Below are positions 60,701 to 64,000 of a DNA stretch of 64,000 nucleotides, piece by piece. The stretch lies in contig NC_134539.1 of NCBI RefSeq assembly GCF_050624435.1, positions 48,454,001 through 48,518,000 of the forward strand. Reading direction: 5' to 3'. The notes under the pieces are model-generated. The model did no database searches. It saw only the letters and a program-made list of their open reading frames with translations, and had not been told where the DNA came from. Both the position numbers and the translations under genes were made by a program. This DNA comes from Tenrec ecaudatus (taxonomy: Eukaryota; Chordata; Mammalia; Afrosoricida; Tenrecidae). Each line of letters begins with the position of its first letter. Position 1 is the first letter of the stretch.

Positions 60701-62825
60701 AAACTGAGGAAGAATCTTGAAAAGAAAAGGGGGAACAGTTCTGAAACCCGGTTGGGCTACTTGGAAGAGCATGTAAACAAGTGCACCAATCCCCAGCTAA
60801 AGAGCACAAATTTGAAGAATAATCTGTAACTTACTCCCCTGTCCACTTGCCAGAGAATTTTAAAAAGCTCTTGATAATTTCATGATTCCTTCTCCTTTAT
60901 TCAACGATTTTTCTAAACTGAATCAAATTGCTAAGGCAGACATAAATCTTTGAAGAACAGTATGTGTGTGCATTGTGTATGTGCTTCCGATGTGACCAAG
61001 CAAACAGACAAGGGTTACTTTTGATGATTATAAATTGATAAGCTAAGTATTCGGTACCAGTGGGAGGAGTGTATTCTTCTTCAGTCACTAGCCAGGCGTC
61101 TCGAGCAGCCACAGAACTAGTTCCTATCGCCGCACTGGTGATGGCTTCACCTATCGTGAACTGAAGTTCTATCTGCTTGGCCTGCAACAAGGGAAAGCAA
61201 CAGCCAGGAATGAGAAAACACACATCCACAAAACATTCATTTCTACACACAGGCAGCAGCTTACTGTCTAATTTATCAGAATACTTTCTTTTTGGTTTCT
61301 GGCTTGCATTCAGCTAACTCGCTGGCCCTCAAGAGCAGGGTAGAGTTCCGCAAAGGGAACGTAATAATAGCTTGAATATGTTTTCCGAGCCCATGCCGGA
61401 CTCCTCATCCTCAGAAAAGAAACACTAAGCAAAAATAAGAAATGACACAGGGGCGCATTCTATTATGACTCACTGGATTTTTCAGTATGTCTGACACTTT
61501 CCAGATGAAAAACGTTCACAGAAACGACAACAAAACACTTTAAAACTTGGTCTTTGTTGATTAAGATATTTTGTTTTTCTGAATCATGCTATTTATTTTC
61601 TTTTTCATTTTTAAACTTTAATTGTTCCATCTTATTTTCCAGTTTCTAGCTGTTCATGTATTTGATCTTTCTAAACTCTAAAGATAATTATTTCAATTAC
61701 AAGTTAAGAATCCAGACAAGTGTTTGTTCACTTAAACAAAATTAGACGGAAACTCTCAGGGATCTTTATGAGACCTCAAAGTGGACTTCATAAGCTTTTC
61801 CTGAAACGATAAAGACGTCGTGATATCAAGTGGTGGCCTGGTGGAGTTAAGTCAACTTCAAAAAATTTCATTGTAAAACTAATTGAATTAAGAACTTAGG
61901 ACCAAAATGCTGGCAGCACAGATCCACCCCTCAGCCCTCTGCCTCCCCTCTCGCCCACTGTTCAAAACCCAACAAAAGTGTCTCCAAAGAACCTGCCCCG
62001 AATCTCTGAGGCAACACCCACCGCCCTTTCCTTTGTGGTCCTCCTGCCTCCTGTGCATGTGAATACTGATGAAGTCTGACCTTTACCAAGCATGCTTGTT
62101 GAACACCTGTAACATAGACTCTGCCATGGGTCGAGTGGGCATGGGAAACGGTGATAATGATGTGCAGAGAAAGCACAGGGGTCAGGGGCACACAAGCCAA
62201 GACTCCAGCCTAGTCTGCAGATGAGGGAAAGGCTTGCAAGCAGCCCAGCAGCAACCGGAGGAAAAGAAGCAGGGGCTTTAAAAATCTCAGGTCGAAGAGG
62301 CTGGTGCATAAAAACGTGAGTGACAAGAATCAAAGCTACAGCAGGCAGGGGCCAGACCAGGCTGCGTTAAGACGGTTCTCGACTTGTGTAGGTCTTCCCT
62401 ACCACATTGGGCATCGAGGACAAAAGTCACCTGTCATCAAACAGGAGAGCCACTGGAGCCCAGCTCCCAGCCACTCCCTACATCGAGCTGACAGAATCGG
62501 CTTCCCCTTCTACCCCCCACCACATGTGAAACACAATGTTTATAGGGACTTGCCCACCTAGATAATGTAGCCCATAATATGACTAGAACAGTGATCAGGC
62601 CAGGGTTGACACTTCAATAAGTACTTATGCATAAATGAATACAAAGTTTGAAATATAAAAAAAATACTTCAACATAAATGCCCCTTGTTTTAAGGACTAG
62701 CAATCAGATAGCAATATAAATACCTCCACAGAATCCATCAGCCCTTGCAAGAGGAGTTTCTGATGAGGAAACTCTCCATCCCCAACTGGAAAATATCCCA
62801 GAGTTTGGATTGCTCGTTCCTTCAT
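27385..62825 (-). CDS. ECPAS: Proteasome adaptor and scaffold ECPAS (ECM29), 3' half of gene: 27 coding exons, C-terminal 989 residues
   Basis: ECM29 is a very large HEAT-repeat protein (human about 1845 residues) that binds the 26S proteasome, linking the regulatory and core particles and coupling proteasomes to endosomes, ER and motors. This window encodes roughly the second half. I built it exon by exon on the minus strand. 26 of 27 exons have AG/GT borders and one uses a GC donor. Lengths total 2970 nt, all phases agree, and the reading frame ends in TGA at 27385-27387. The product is almost entirely paired helices typical of HEAT arrays and matches remembered human ECM29 segments such as [33 protein letters not shown] and [20 protein letters not shown], ending [10 protein letters not shown]. 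No membrane segments or enzymatic motifs were seen. The promoter and N-terminal half are outside the window to the right. Introns carry many AfroSINEs, LINE fragments and a SPIN transposon. Exons are listed separately; residue numbers there count from the first codon in this window. Confidence 0.96.
28310..28416 (-). mobile_element. AfroSINE fragment
   Basis: GGGATTCTGCAGCTGGTTGGTTTGAACTCATGACCTTG with a degenerate upstream half; next to a CT/CA microsatellite. Confidence 0.5.
28420..28470. repeat. (CT)n(CA)n microsatellite
   Basis: Alternating TC then CA/AC repeats, about 50 bp, in the last ECPAS intron. Confidence 0.95.
28775..29378 (-). mobile_element. LINE-like tail family, insertion with clean target duplication in ECPAS intron
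   Basis: 604 bp antisense copy, T-rich at the left end (its 3' end) then AAACATTTTATTAGGGGCTC. Flanked by an 11-bp perfect duplication TGTACATTTTT at 28764-28774 and 29379-29389. Oligo(A) tail, 5' truncation and variable target duplication identify target-primed reverse transcription. Confidence 0.85.
29525..29596 (-). CDS. ECPAS: ECPAS exon z
   Basis: 72 nt, window residues 920-943, [20 protein letters not shown] then KLE and one base of Glu. Acceptor TTTCAG, donor GTAAGC. The preceding intron of about 6 kb is the largest resolved and carries RTE1 and other repeats. Confidence 0.93.
30437..30775 (-). mobile_element. RTE1 LINE 3' end in ECPAS intron
   Basis: Antisense: TTGTTGTTAGGTGTCATTGGGCCGGTTG, CAGTCCTGTGCCAGTCGCACAGTCACCGCTATGTCTGAGCCCA and CATTCTTCTGGCAGTCAAAG are the RTE1 tail and C-terminal coding region. 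Confidence 0.8.
30780..32550. other. ECPAS intron, unassigned
   Basis: Between RTE1 and the 32551 repeat. No exon and no recognised family; 31630-32340 has the look of an old dispersed repeat, but I found no second copy in the window. Confidence 0.4.
32551..32993 (+). repeat. Interspersed repeat TGTGGTAGT...ACTAACACA
   Basis: 443 bp. It starts TGTGGTAGTTATATAATCTG and ends CCTGGACTAACACA; the ends form an 8-of-9 inverted pair (TGTGGTAGT / TGTGTTAGT). A second copy is at 3957-5141. No clear target duplication was seen, so I cannot decide between a non-autonomous DNA transposon and an LTR. Confidence 0.6.
33005..34205 (-). mobile_element. RTE1 LINE reverse transcriptase region in ECPAS intron
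   Basis: A 1.2-kb antisense segment running through the RTE1 RT domain. In order: CAAGTCCTTTTCACTTTCAATAAGCAA, TTCTCAGGTGATTTGTTCACATACAGAT, CAGTTCCTTGTCGATATACTGCTG, CAATTCCTGGAGCCTTGTTTT, ACCAATTCTTTTTGATACGGTGAC. Much diverged and not coding. Confidence 0.85.
34206..35573. other. ECPAS intron, unassigned
   Basis: AT-rich intron sequence with simple repeats near 35100 and 35205-35312. No exon or recognised element. Confidence 0.5.
35205..35312. repeat. TATG/TACA-rich low-complexity tract
   Basis: Imperfect GTATATGTACAT-type repeats in an ECPAS intron. Confidence 0.8.
35574..35662 (-). CDS. ECPAS: ECPAS exon y
   Basis: 89 nt, window residues 890-919, [20 protein letters not shown] then TCNSITYSL. 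Acceptor TATAG, donor GTGAGT. Confidence 0.95.
35862..35967 (-). CDS. ECPAS: ECPAS exon x, preceded by minisatellite 3' splice site
   Basis: 106 nt, window residues 855-889, [20 protein letters not shown] then [14 protein letters not shown]. Acceptor CCCTCAG, donor GTAATG. The upstream intron sequence is an unusually long pyrimidine tract formed by a 32-bp tandem array (see separate entry). Confidence 0.95.
35992..36644. repeat. 32-bp minisatellite, 20 copies, next to ECPAS 3' splice site
   Basis: The unit GACGGGAAGAGAGGACCAGG plus AGAACAGAGACA is repeated in strict 32-bp register: GGGAAGAG recurs at 36004, 36036 and so on to 36612. Copies are almost identical; four carry GGTGGG instead of GACGGG (T at 36227, 36259, 36515, 36547) and one has GAGAACC. 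On the ECPAS strand it is pure pyrimidine plus G with no AG. It starts about 25 bp upstream of exon x and continues into a purine-rich (plus-strand) flank to about 36735. Confidence 0.97.
36870..37006 (+). mobile_element. AfroSINE, short form
   Basis: GGAGCCCTGGTGACACAGTGGTC, GGAGAAAGATGAGTCTTGGG, CCTATAGAGCTGCTGTGACTTGGAATCGACTTGAC. The anticodon-side part is deleted. Confidence 0.85.
37652..37837. mobile_element. SPIN non-autonomous hAT transposon in ECPAS intron
   Basis: 186 bp, in the opposite orientation to the copy at 25984. One end is TCTCAACCTGTAGGTCACAA and the other GGAAGGTTGAGAACCACTG. Flanks CGTTATTA (37644-37651) and AGTTATTG (37838-37845) match at six central positions as an aged 8-bp duplication. 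It has the same short internal deletion form as the other copy. Confidence 0.85.
38578..38716 (-). CDS. ECPAS: ECPAS exon w
   Basis: 139 nt, window residues 809-854, [20 protein letters not shown] (an acidic loop) then the helix [20 protein letters not shown] and RNPETQ. Acceptor CCAG, donor GTAAGC. Confidence 0.95.
39331..39592 (+). repeat. Repeat pair member 1 (with 41781-41999)
   Basis: GGTCCACAGGAGGATGTTGC, CATCAAGGTGAGAACCAC, AAAAGCAAACCTCCACTTTGCTTGAGCAG, GAGAGCCAACTTTGAGCA, CTGAAACTAAATAG all recur in order 2.45 kb to the right. Family not recognised. Confidence 0.7.
40340..40532 (-). CDS. ECPAS: ECPAS exon v
   Basis: 193 nt, window residues 744-808, [40 protein letters not shown] and the rest to IPIIKK. 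Acceptor CTAG, donor GTAATG. Confidence 0.95.
40627..40670 (-). CDS. ECPAS: ECPAS exon u
   Basis: 44 nt, window residues 730-743, [14 protein letters not shown] plus two bases of Ser. Acceptor TTTAG, donor GTAAAT. A microexon 94 nt from exon v; needed for phase between t and v. Confidence 0.92.
41383..41591 (-). CDS. ECPAS: ECPAS exon t
   Basis: 209 nt, window residues 660-729, [40 protein letters not shown] and the rest to RTWAGK. Acceptor CTAG, donor GTAAAG. A typical pair of HEAT helices. Confidence 0.95.
41781..41999 (+). repeat. Repeat pair member 2 (with 39331-39592)
   Basis: TGTCCACAGGAGGACGTTGC, CATCAAGGTGAGAACCAC, AAAAGCAAACCTGCACTTTGTTTGAGCAG, AAAGAGCCAACTTGGAGCA, CTGAAACTAAATGG. 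Same orientation as member 1, shorter in the middle. Confidence 0.7.
42045..42262 (-). mobile_element. Probable diverged AfroSINE-related copy
   Basis: GCTGCAACTCATGGCAAGCCCATGCACAGC to CCAGTAACTGAACCAGGCTCCC follows the antisense SINE plan loosely. Confidence 0.45.
42365..42556 (-). CDS. ECPAS: ECPAS exon s
   Basis: 192 nt, window residues 596-659, [40 protein letters not shown], then the acidic stretch [10 protein letters not shown] and [13 protein letters not shown]. Acceptor TTCAG, donor GTGAGC. Confidence 0.95.
42745..42952 (+). mobile_element. AfroSINE
   Basis: Mainly the 3' half: TGTCCTATAGGGTTGCTGTGGGACGGCATCGACTCAGTGGCGCTGAG. Confidence 0.75.
42985..43200 (+). mobile_element. RTE1 3' end in ECPAS intron
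   Basis: GAAAAAAGAGGAAGACCCTGAAGGAGCAAGAGTGACACTGGGGCTGCAGCAATGGG and GCATAAGGGTGCAATGGGTCAGAACCAACTC resemble the RTE1 tail in sense orientation. It follows directly on an AfroSINE. Confidence 0.7.
43250..43316 (-). CDS. ECPAS: ECPAS exon r
   Basis: 67 nt, window residues 574-595, [20 protein letters not shown] then KE and the first base of Glu. Acceptor TTCAG, donor GTACCT. It is only 77 nt from exon q, a very short intron of near-minimal size. Confidence 0.93.
43394..43485 (-). CDS. ECPAS: ECPAS exon q
   Basis: 92 nt, window residues 543-573, [20 protein letters not shown] then [10 protein letters not shown]. Acceptor ATAG, donor GTGAGT. Confidence 0.94.
44043..44109 (-). CDS. ECPAS: ECPAS exon p
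   Basis: 67 nt, window residues 521-542, [20 protein letters not shown] then YS and the first base of Gly. Acceptor TGTAG, donor GTGAGT. Found because exons o and q are out of phase without it; adding it restores the frame. Confidence 0.93.
45369..45458 (-). CDS. ECPAS: ECPAS exon o
   Basis: 90 nt, 30 codons, window residues 491-520, [20 protein letters not shown] then [10 protein letters not shown]. Acceptor GACAG, donor GTAACC. Confidence 0.94.
46535..46600 (-). CDS. ECPAS: ECPAS exon n
   Basis: 66 nt, 22 codons, window residues 469-490, [20 protein letters not shown] then NM. Phase 0 at both ends. Acceptor TTCAG, donor GTGCGT. Confidence 0.93.
46962..47170 (+). mobile_element. AfroSINE
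   Basis: GGAGCACTGGTGGGACAGTGGGTTAAATGTTGGGCTGCTAGCC to GAGTCAGAATCAACTCGATGGCAGTGGGTTT; nearly full length. Confidence 0.9.
47492..47642 (-). CDS. ECPAS: ECPAS exon m
   Basis: 151 nt, window residues 418-468, [20 protein letters not shown] then [20 protein letters not shown] and [10 protein letters not shown]. Acceptor ACAG, donor GTACGT. The intron before it holds two AfroSINEs in tandem. Confidence 0.95.
47872..48076 (+). mobile_element. AfroSINE
   Basis: GCACTGGGCTGCTAAGCATGAGGTTAGCAGTTCAAACCC to GGTTGACTCGATGGCAATGATTTGGGTTT. Confidence 0.88.
48118..48306 (+). mobile_element. AfroSINE
   Basis: TCTGGCGGCACAGTGGTTAAAGC, GGGAGAAAGATGTGGTCGTCAGCTTCC to GAGCTGACTCGACAGTAGTGGGG. Confidence 0.88.
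49706..49827 (-). CDS. ECPAS: ECPAS exon l
   Basis: 122 nt, window residues 378-417, [20 protein letters not shown] then [20 protein letters not shown] and two bases of Ser. The acceptor is GAG, weaker than CAG/TAG, after a modest pyrimidine tract. Donor GTGGAT. Confidence 0.9.
50579..50626 (-). CDS. ECPAS: ECPAS exon k
   Basis: 48 nt, exactly 16 codons, window residues 362-377: [16 protein letters not shown]. Acceptor TCTAG, donor GTGAGA. A symmetric microexon that could be skipped without a frameshift; whether it is skipped cannot be told here. Confidence 0.93.
51320..51425 (-). CDS. ECPAS: ECPAS exon j
   Basis: 106 nt, window residues 326-361, [20 protein letters not shown] then [15 protein letters not shown]. 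Acceptor TTTTCAG, donor GTATTA. Confidence 0.94.
51668..51734 (+). mobile_element. L2/MIR 3' tail fragment
   Basis: CACACTGCTAGGCACTTAGTAGACACTGAATAAATTG matches the shared L2/MIR tail. Confidence 0.6.
52006..52085 (-). CDS. ECPAS: ECPAS exon i
   Basis: 80 nt, window residues 300-325, [20 protein letters not shown] then WRVRES plus two bases of Ser. Acceptor TCAG, donor GTACTC. Confidence 0.93.
52755..52957 (-). mobile_element. AfroSINE
   Basis: Antisense: CCATCAGGTTTTCAATGAC, GCCTTTTGGTTAGCTGCCAGG, ends TGCACCACCGAGGCTCCC. Confidence 0.75.
52989..53156 (-). CDS. ECPAS: ECPAS exon h (GC donor)
   Basis: 168 nt, window residues 244-299, [20 protein letters not shown] through LVTDKAT, phase 0 at both ends. 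The donor is GCAAGT, not GT (GC at 52988-52987). Using the nearby GTATTG instead would read into a stop after the next exon, so the GC donor is required by phase. Confidence 0.93.
53443..53560 (-). CDS. ECPAS: ECPAS exon g
   Basis: 118 nt, window residues 204-243, [20 protein letters not shown] then [19 protein letters not shown]. The acceptor is AAG rather than the more common CAG; the neighbouring CAG four bases downstream would break the phase with exon f, so AAG is preferred. Donor GTAAGT. Confidence 0.92.
53755..54160 (+). repeat. Unassigned retroposon-like repeat in ECPAS intron
   Basis: GGATGCACACTGGACCGGATGTGG through a GGGGTGGGG-rich part to AATACATTAAAAATACAA. The G-rich tract followed by an A-rich end resembles a LINE 3'UTR, but I cannot name it. 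Confidence 0.35.
54680..54872 (-). mobile_element. AfroSINE
   Basis: Antisense: TATAGGACAGGTGAACATTGC, CAGCTAGCTGGTGGCTTTGAACCCCTCGCC, TTCAATCCACTGCAC. Confidence 0.75.
55318..55386 (-). CDS. ECPAS: ECPAS exon f
   Basis: 69 nt, window residues 181-203, [20 protein letters not shown] then PD and two bases of a Gly codon. Acceptor TTTAG, donor GTAAGC. This is the glycine-rich loop segment between helical repeats. Confidence 0.92.
55920..56034 (-). CDS. ECPAS: ECPAS exon e
   Basis: 115 nt, window residues 143-180, [20 protein letters not shown] followed by [17 protein letters not shown]. Acceptor GGTAG, donor GTACGG. Confidence 0.94.
56822..56876 (-). CDS. ECPAS: ECPAS exon d
   Basis: 55 nt, window residues 125-142, [18 protein letters not shown], ending with the first base of a Glu codon. 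Acceptor TTTTCAG, donor GTAGGT. Too short to stand out as an open frame; identified by splice signals and by phase with both neighbours. Confidence 0.92.
57272..57417 (-). CDS. ECPAS: ECPAS exon c
   Basis: 146 nt, window residues 76-124. It contains [20 protein letters not shown] and the HEAT-like helix [19 protein letters not shown]. Acceptor TAG, donor GTATGTG. The 3.6-kb intron before it contains an ancient L2 and nested AfroSINEs. Confidence 0.95.
57693..57749. repeat. (CA)n microsatellite
   Basis: About 28 CA units in an ECPAS intron; reads GT on the gene strand. Confidence 0.97.
58300..59620 (+). mobile_element. Ancient L2 LINE 3' part in ECPAS intron
   Basis: CACACCTGACTCTGCTCAC, CAAGTCACCATCATGTCTCACCTGG, CAGCAGCCTCCTAGCTC, AATGACCTTTCAACATGGAAGTCGGA, TCAGGGCCTTTACACGTGG, AGAATGTGAGCTCCATGAAGGGTAGGGC and a final TAATAAGTACTTAATAAGTAT follow the L2 3' region in order. 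A 220-codon open frame across it (58859-59521) is a relic, not a gene. Confidence 0.85.
59962..60345 (+). mobile_element. AfroSINE split by another AfroSINE
   Basis: 5' part 59962-60069 (GGGAGCCCTGGTGACACTGC to CATCTGCTCCA) and 3' part 60274-60345 (GTAAATGTGTAGTGCC to GGTTCAACGGCAGTGG), separated by an antisense copy. Confidence 0.85.
60070..60265 (-). mobile_element. AfroSINE inserted in an AfroSINE
   Basis: Antisense copy CTCGTTGCCATCAAGTCGAGGC to CACTAGGCCATCAGGGTTTCT, flanked by the 8-bp duplication CTGCTCCA at 60062-60069 and 60266-60273. Confidence 0.88.
61058..61181 (-). CDS. ECPAS: ECPAS exon b
   Basis: 124 nt, window residues 35-75, starting [20 protein letters not shown] and ending YTPPT plus the first base of a Gly codon. 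Acceptor GCAG, donor GTACCG. It joins in phase to the exon at 57272. Confidence 0.94.
62724..62825 (-). CDS. ECPAS: ECPAS exon a (first in window)
   Basis: 102 nt, phase 0 to phase 0, window residues 1-34, starting [19 protein letters not shown] and ending [10 protein letters not shown]. Acceptor TTCAG and donor GTATTT. I found no further exon between here and 64000. The preceding exon lies outside the window, so the gene continues to the right. Confidence 0.93.
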
Positions 62826-62849
62826 CTGAAAGAATAAAGCAAAGGTTTT

Positions 62850-62945
62850 TCTGTCAAACATAATATACTGTACAAATATGCTTGCTACAATTGGTGTATG
62901 GATTGTTATAAGACCTGTAAGAGCCCCCAATAAAATGATCTTCTT
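62850..62945 (+). repeat. LINE-like tail family, short copy
   Basis: CTGTACAAATATGCTTGCTACAATTGGTGTATGGATTG to GAGCCCCCAATAAAATGATC. It lies 25 bp upstream of ECPAS exon a. Confidence 0.7.
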
Positions 62946-63132
62946 AAAATATACATATATATATGTTTTACCCCAAAATAGTTTTCCCAAAAATAAAGTG
63001 ATAGGAAGAGGTAGCCTTTTCTAACTAATGTACCTATTGCTAACTTTCTGTGAAAGTATCCGATATTATAGAATCTCTTAAACTCTTTGAGGCACTAGAG
63101 GCAGAAAGGCATAAAACTGATAAAGGATGCCA

Positions 63133-63137
63133 AAGAA

Positions 63138-63170
<33 letters not shown>
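63133..63170. repeat. (GA)n microsatellite
   Basis: GAAAGAGAGAAAGAGA then a pure GA run. Confidence 0.95.
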
Positions 63171-63227
63171 AAACAAGCTTACAACTAAGCTTTTTATCCT
63201 TCAAACTTCAACAGGGAGGTCAGTTCT

Positions 63228-63456
63228 AGACTCAGGGCCTACAATTAAGTCACTGCTCCACCATTTAATTACCCTTTAAGGTGTGTGACCTTAGGCAAAT
63301 TATTTCACCTCTCCATGACTCTTTCCTATACTGAAAAACAAAGGTAACGACTACTTCGCTAGACGTGTGGAAGAAGCAGTTCACGTAGGGCATGTATGTA
63401 AAGCACTTACACTGCTGCTTGGCACATTCCAAGTGCTCAAATACGGCTAGAGATGA
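63228..63456 (+). mobile_element. MIR SINE
   Basis: GGTGTGTGACCTTAGGCAAATTATTTCACCTCTCCATG and GTAAAGCACTTACACTGCTGCTTGGCACATTCCAAGTGCTCAAAT are the MIR core and 3' end. Confidence 0.85.
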
Positions 63457-63567
63457 TTAATTAGTAATAGCTAAGAAAAACTACAGTTTAAATCAATAGC
63501 TGAACTAAGAATAAGATTATTGTGTATTAAACATCTAATAAATTCTTTTTCTGCAAAATTATGTTAC

Positions 63568-63618
63568 AATTCATTGTGGTAAGAGTTGTATGAGCCCCCA
63601 ATAAAATGACTAAAAAAA
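63568..63618 (+). repeat. LINE-like tail family, terminal fragment
   Basis: TTCATTGTGGTAAGAGTTGTATGAGCCCCCAATAAAATGACTAAAAAAA: only the last 45 bp of the family. Confidence 0.65.
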
Positions 63619-64000
63619 TTAAATGTTACATTTCAAAGCTAAGGTTCTTCATTTCAAAGAATGTTACTCCATGAAAGTATTAATTTAAACCTAGAAAGCT
63701 CAAAAGGTGCTTTCCCTCACTAACTGCTCACACTGCTTACTAATAACTCAGCTTTCTTAGTATCAATCTAGATGTAAGAGGTAAGATTTGAGTGAGTCGG
63801 CAGCTTCAGGCTCAGAAGCAATTCCACCTCCAATTTCAGAAAGTGCCTACCAACCCATAACGTATCCTTTCTAGCAAGCTCTGGCTGAGCAGGAGAGATA
63901 CAAAGCCATTCTGCTCAAGAGCCATCAGTACCTTTTCTTTAGGCCTCACATTTCACCCAAGTAAATGTGTGTCTACTCCGTACTAGGAGGTGACTTAGAT

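Larger units (their letters stand above)
62946..64000. other. ECPAS intron, right edge of window
   Basis: Contains a GA microsatellite, a MIR and a terminal repeat fragment. I looked for the next ECPAS exon on the minus strand and saw none. Confidence 0.6.

Noticed and set aside
1-64000. tRNA genes, CRISPR arrays, bacterial-type operons
   Set aside because: tRNA-like segments are AfroSINE heads without intact cloverleaf; regular spacing at 35992-36644 has no spacers; the DNA is vertebrate with spliced genes.

Overview
The window is mammalian nuclear DNA. It holds one intact olfactory receptor gene and the 3' half of a large multi-exon gene, both on the minus strand, in a dense background of interspersed repeats. 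The repeats point to an afrotherian, most likely a tenrec. Many copies are AfroSINE (start GGAGCCCTGGTGG, end TCGACTCGATGGCAGTGGGTTT) and several are RTE1/BovB-like LINEs. Two copies are of the SPIN hAT transposon, which among afrotherians is known from the tenrec. The species call is an inference from repeat content.

Layout. 1-8900 is intergenic repeat: an old minus-strand L1 split by later insertions, including a solo class II LTR with a clear 6-bp target duplication, plus AfroSINEs and a compound GT minisatellite. 8931-9881 is a complete 316-residue olfactory receptor recognised as OR2K2. 9950-23800 is intergenic sequence with L1, RTE1, AfroSINE, a possible hAT relic and several copies of a LINE-like 3' tail ending CCCCCAATAAAATGATTT. 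23818-62825 is the 3' part of ECPAS (ECM29/KIAA0368), the proteasome adaptor and scaffold. I resolved 27 coding exons; their lengths sum to 2970 nt with every junction in phase, giving the C-terminal 989 residues plus stop. The 5' half of ECPAS lies beyond the right edge. The order ECPAS then OR2K2 matches the human 9q31.3 neighbourhood as I know it.

Most notable: a 20-copy, 32-bp minisatellite begins about 25 bp upstream of an ECPAS 3' splice site. With its flanks it makes an 801-nt stretch with no AG on the transcribed strand and almost no adenine, so the branch point is probably about 680 nt or more from the exon. Other points are a GC-AG intron in ECPAS, SPIN transposons with recognisable 8-bp target duplications in the ECPAS 3'UTR and an intron, and clear insertion stratigraphy. 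I found no new enzyme system, CRISPR array, RNA gene or viral coding region.
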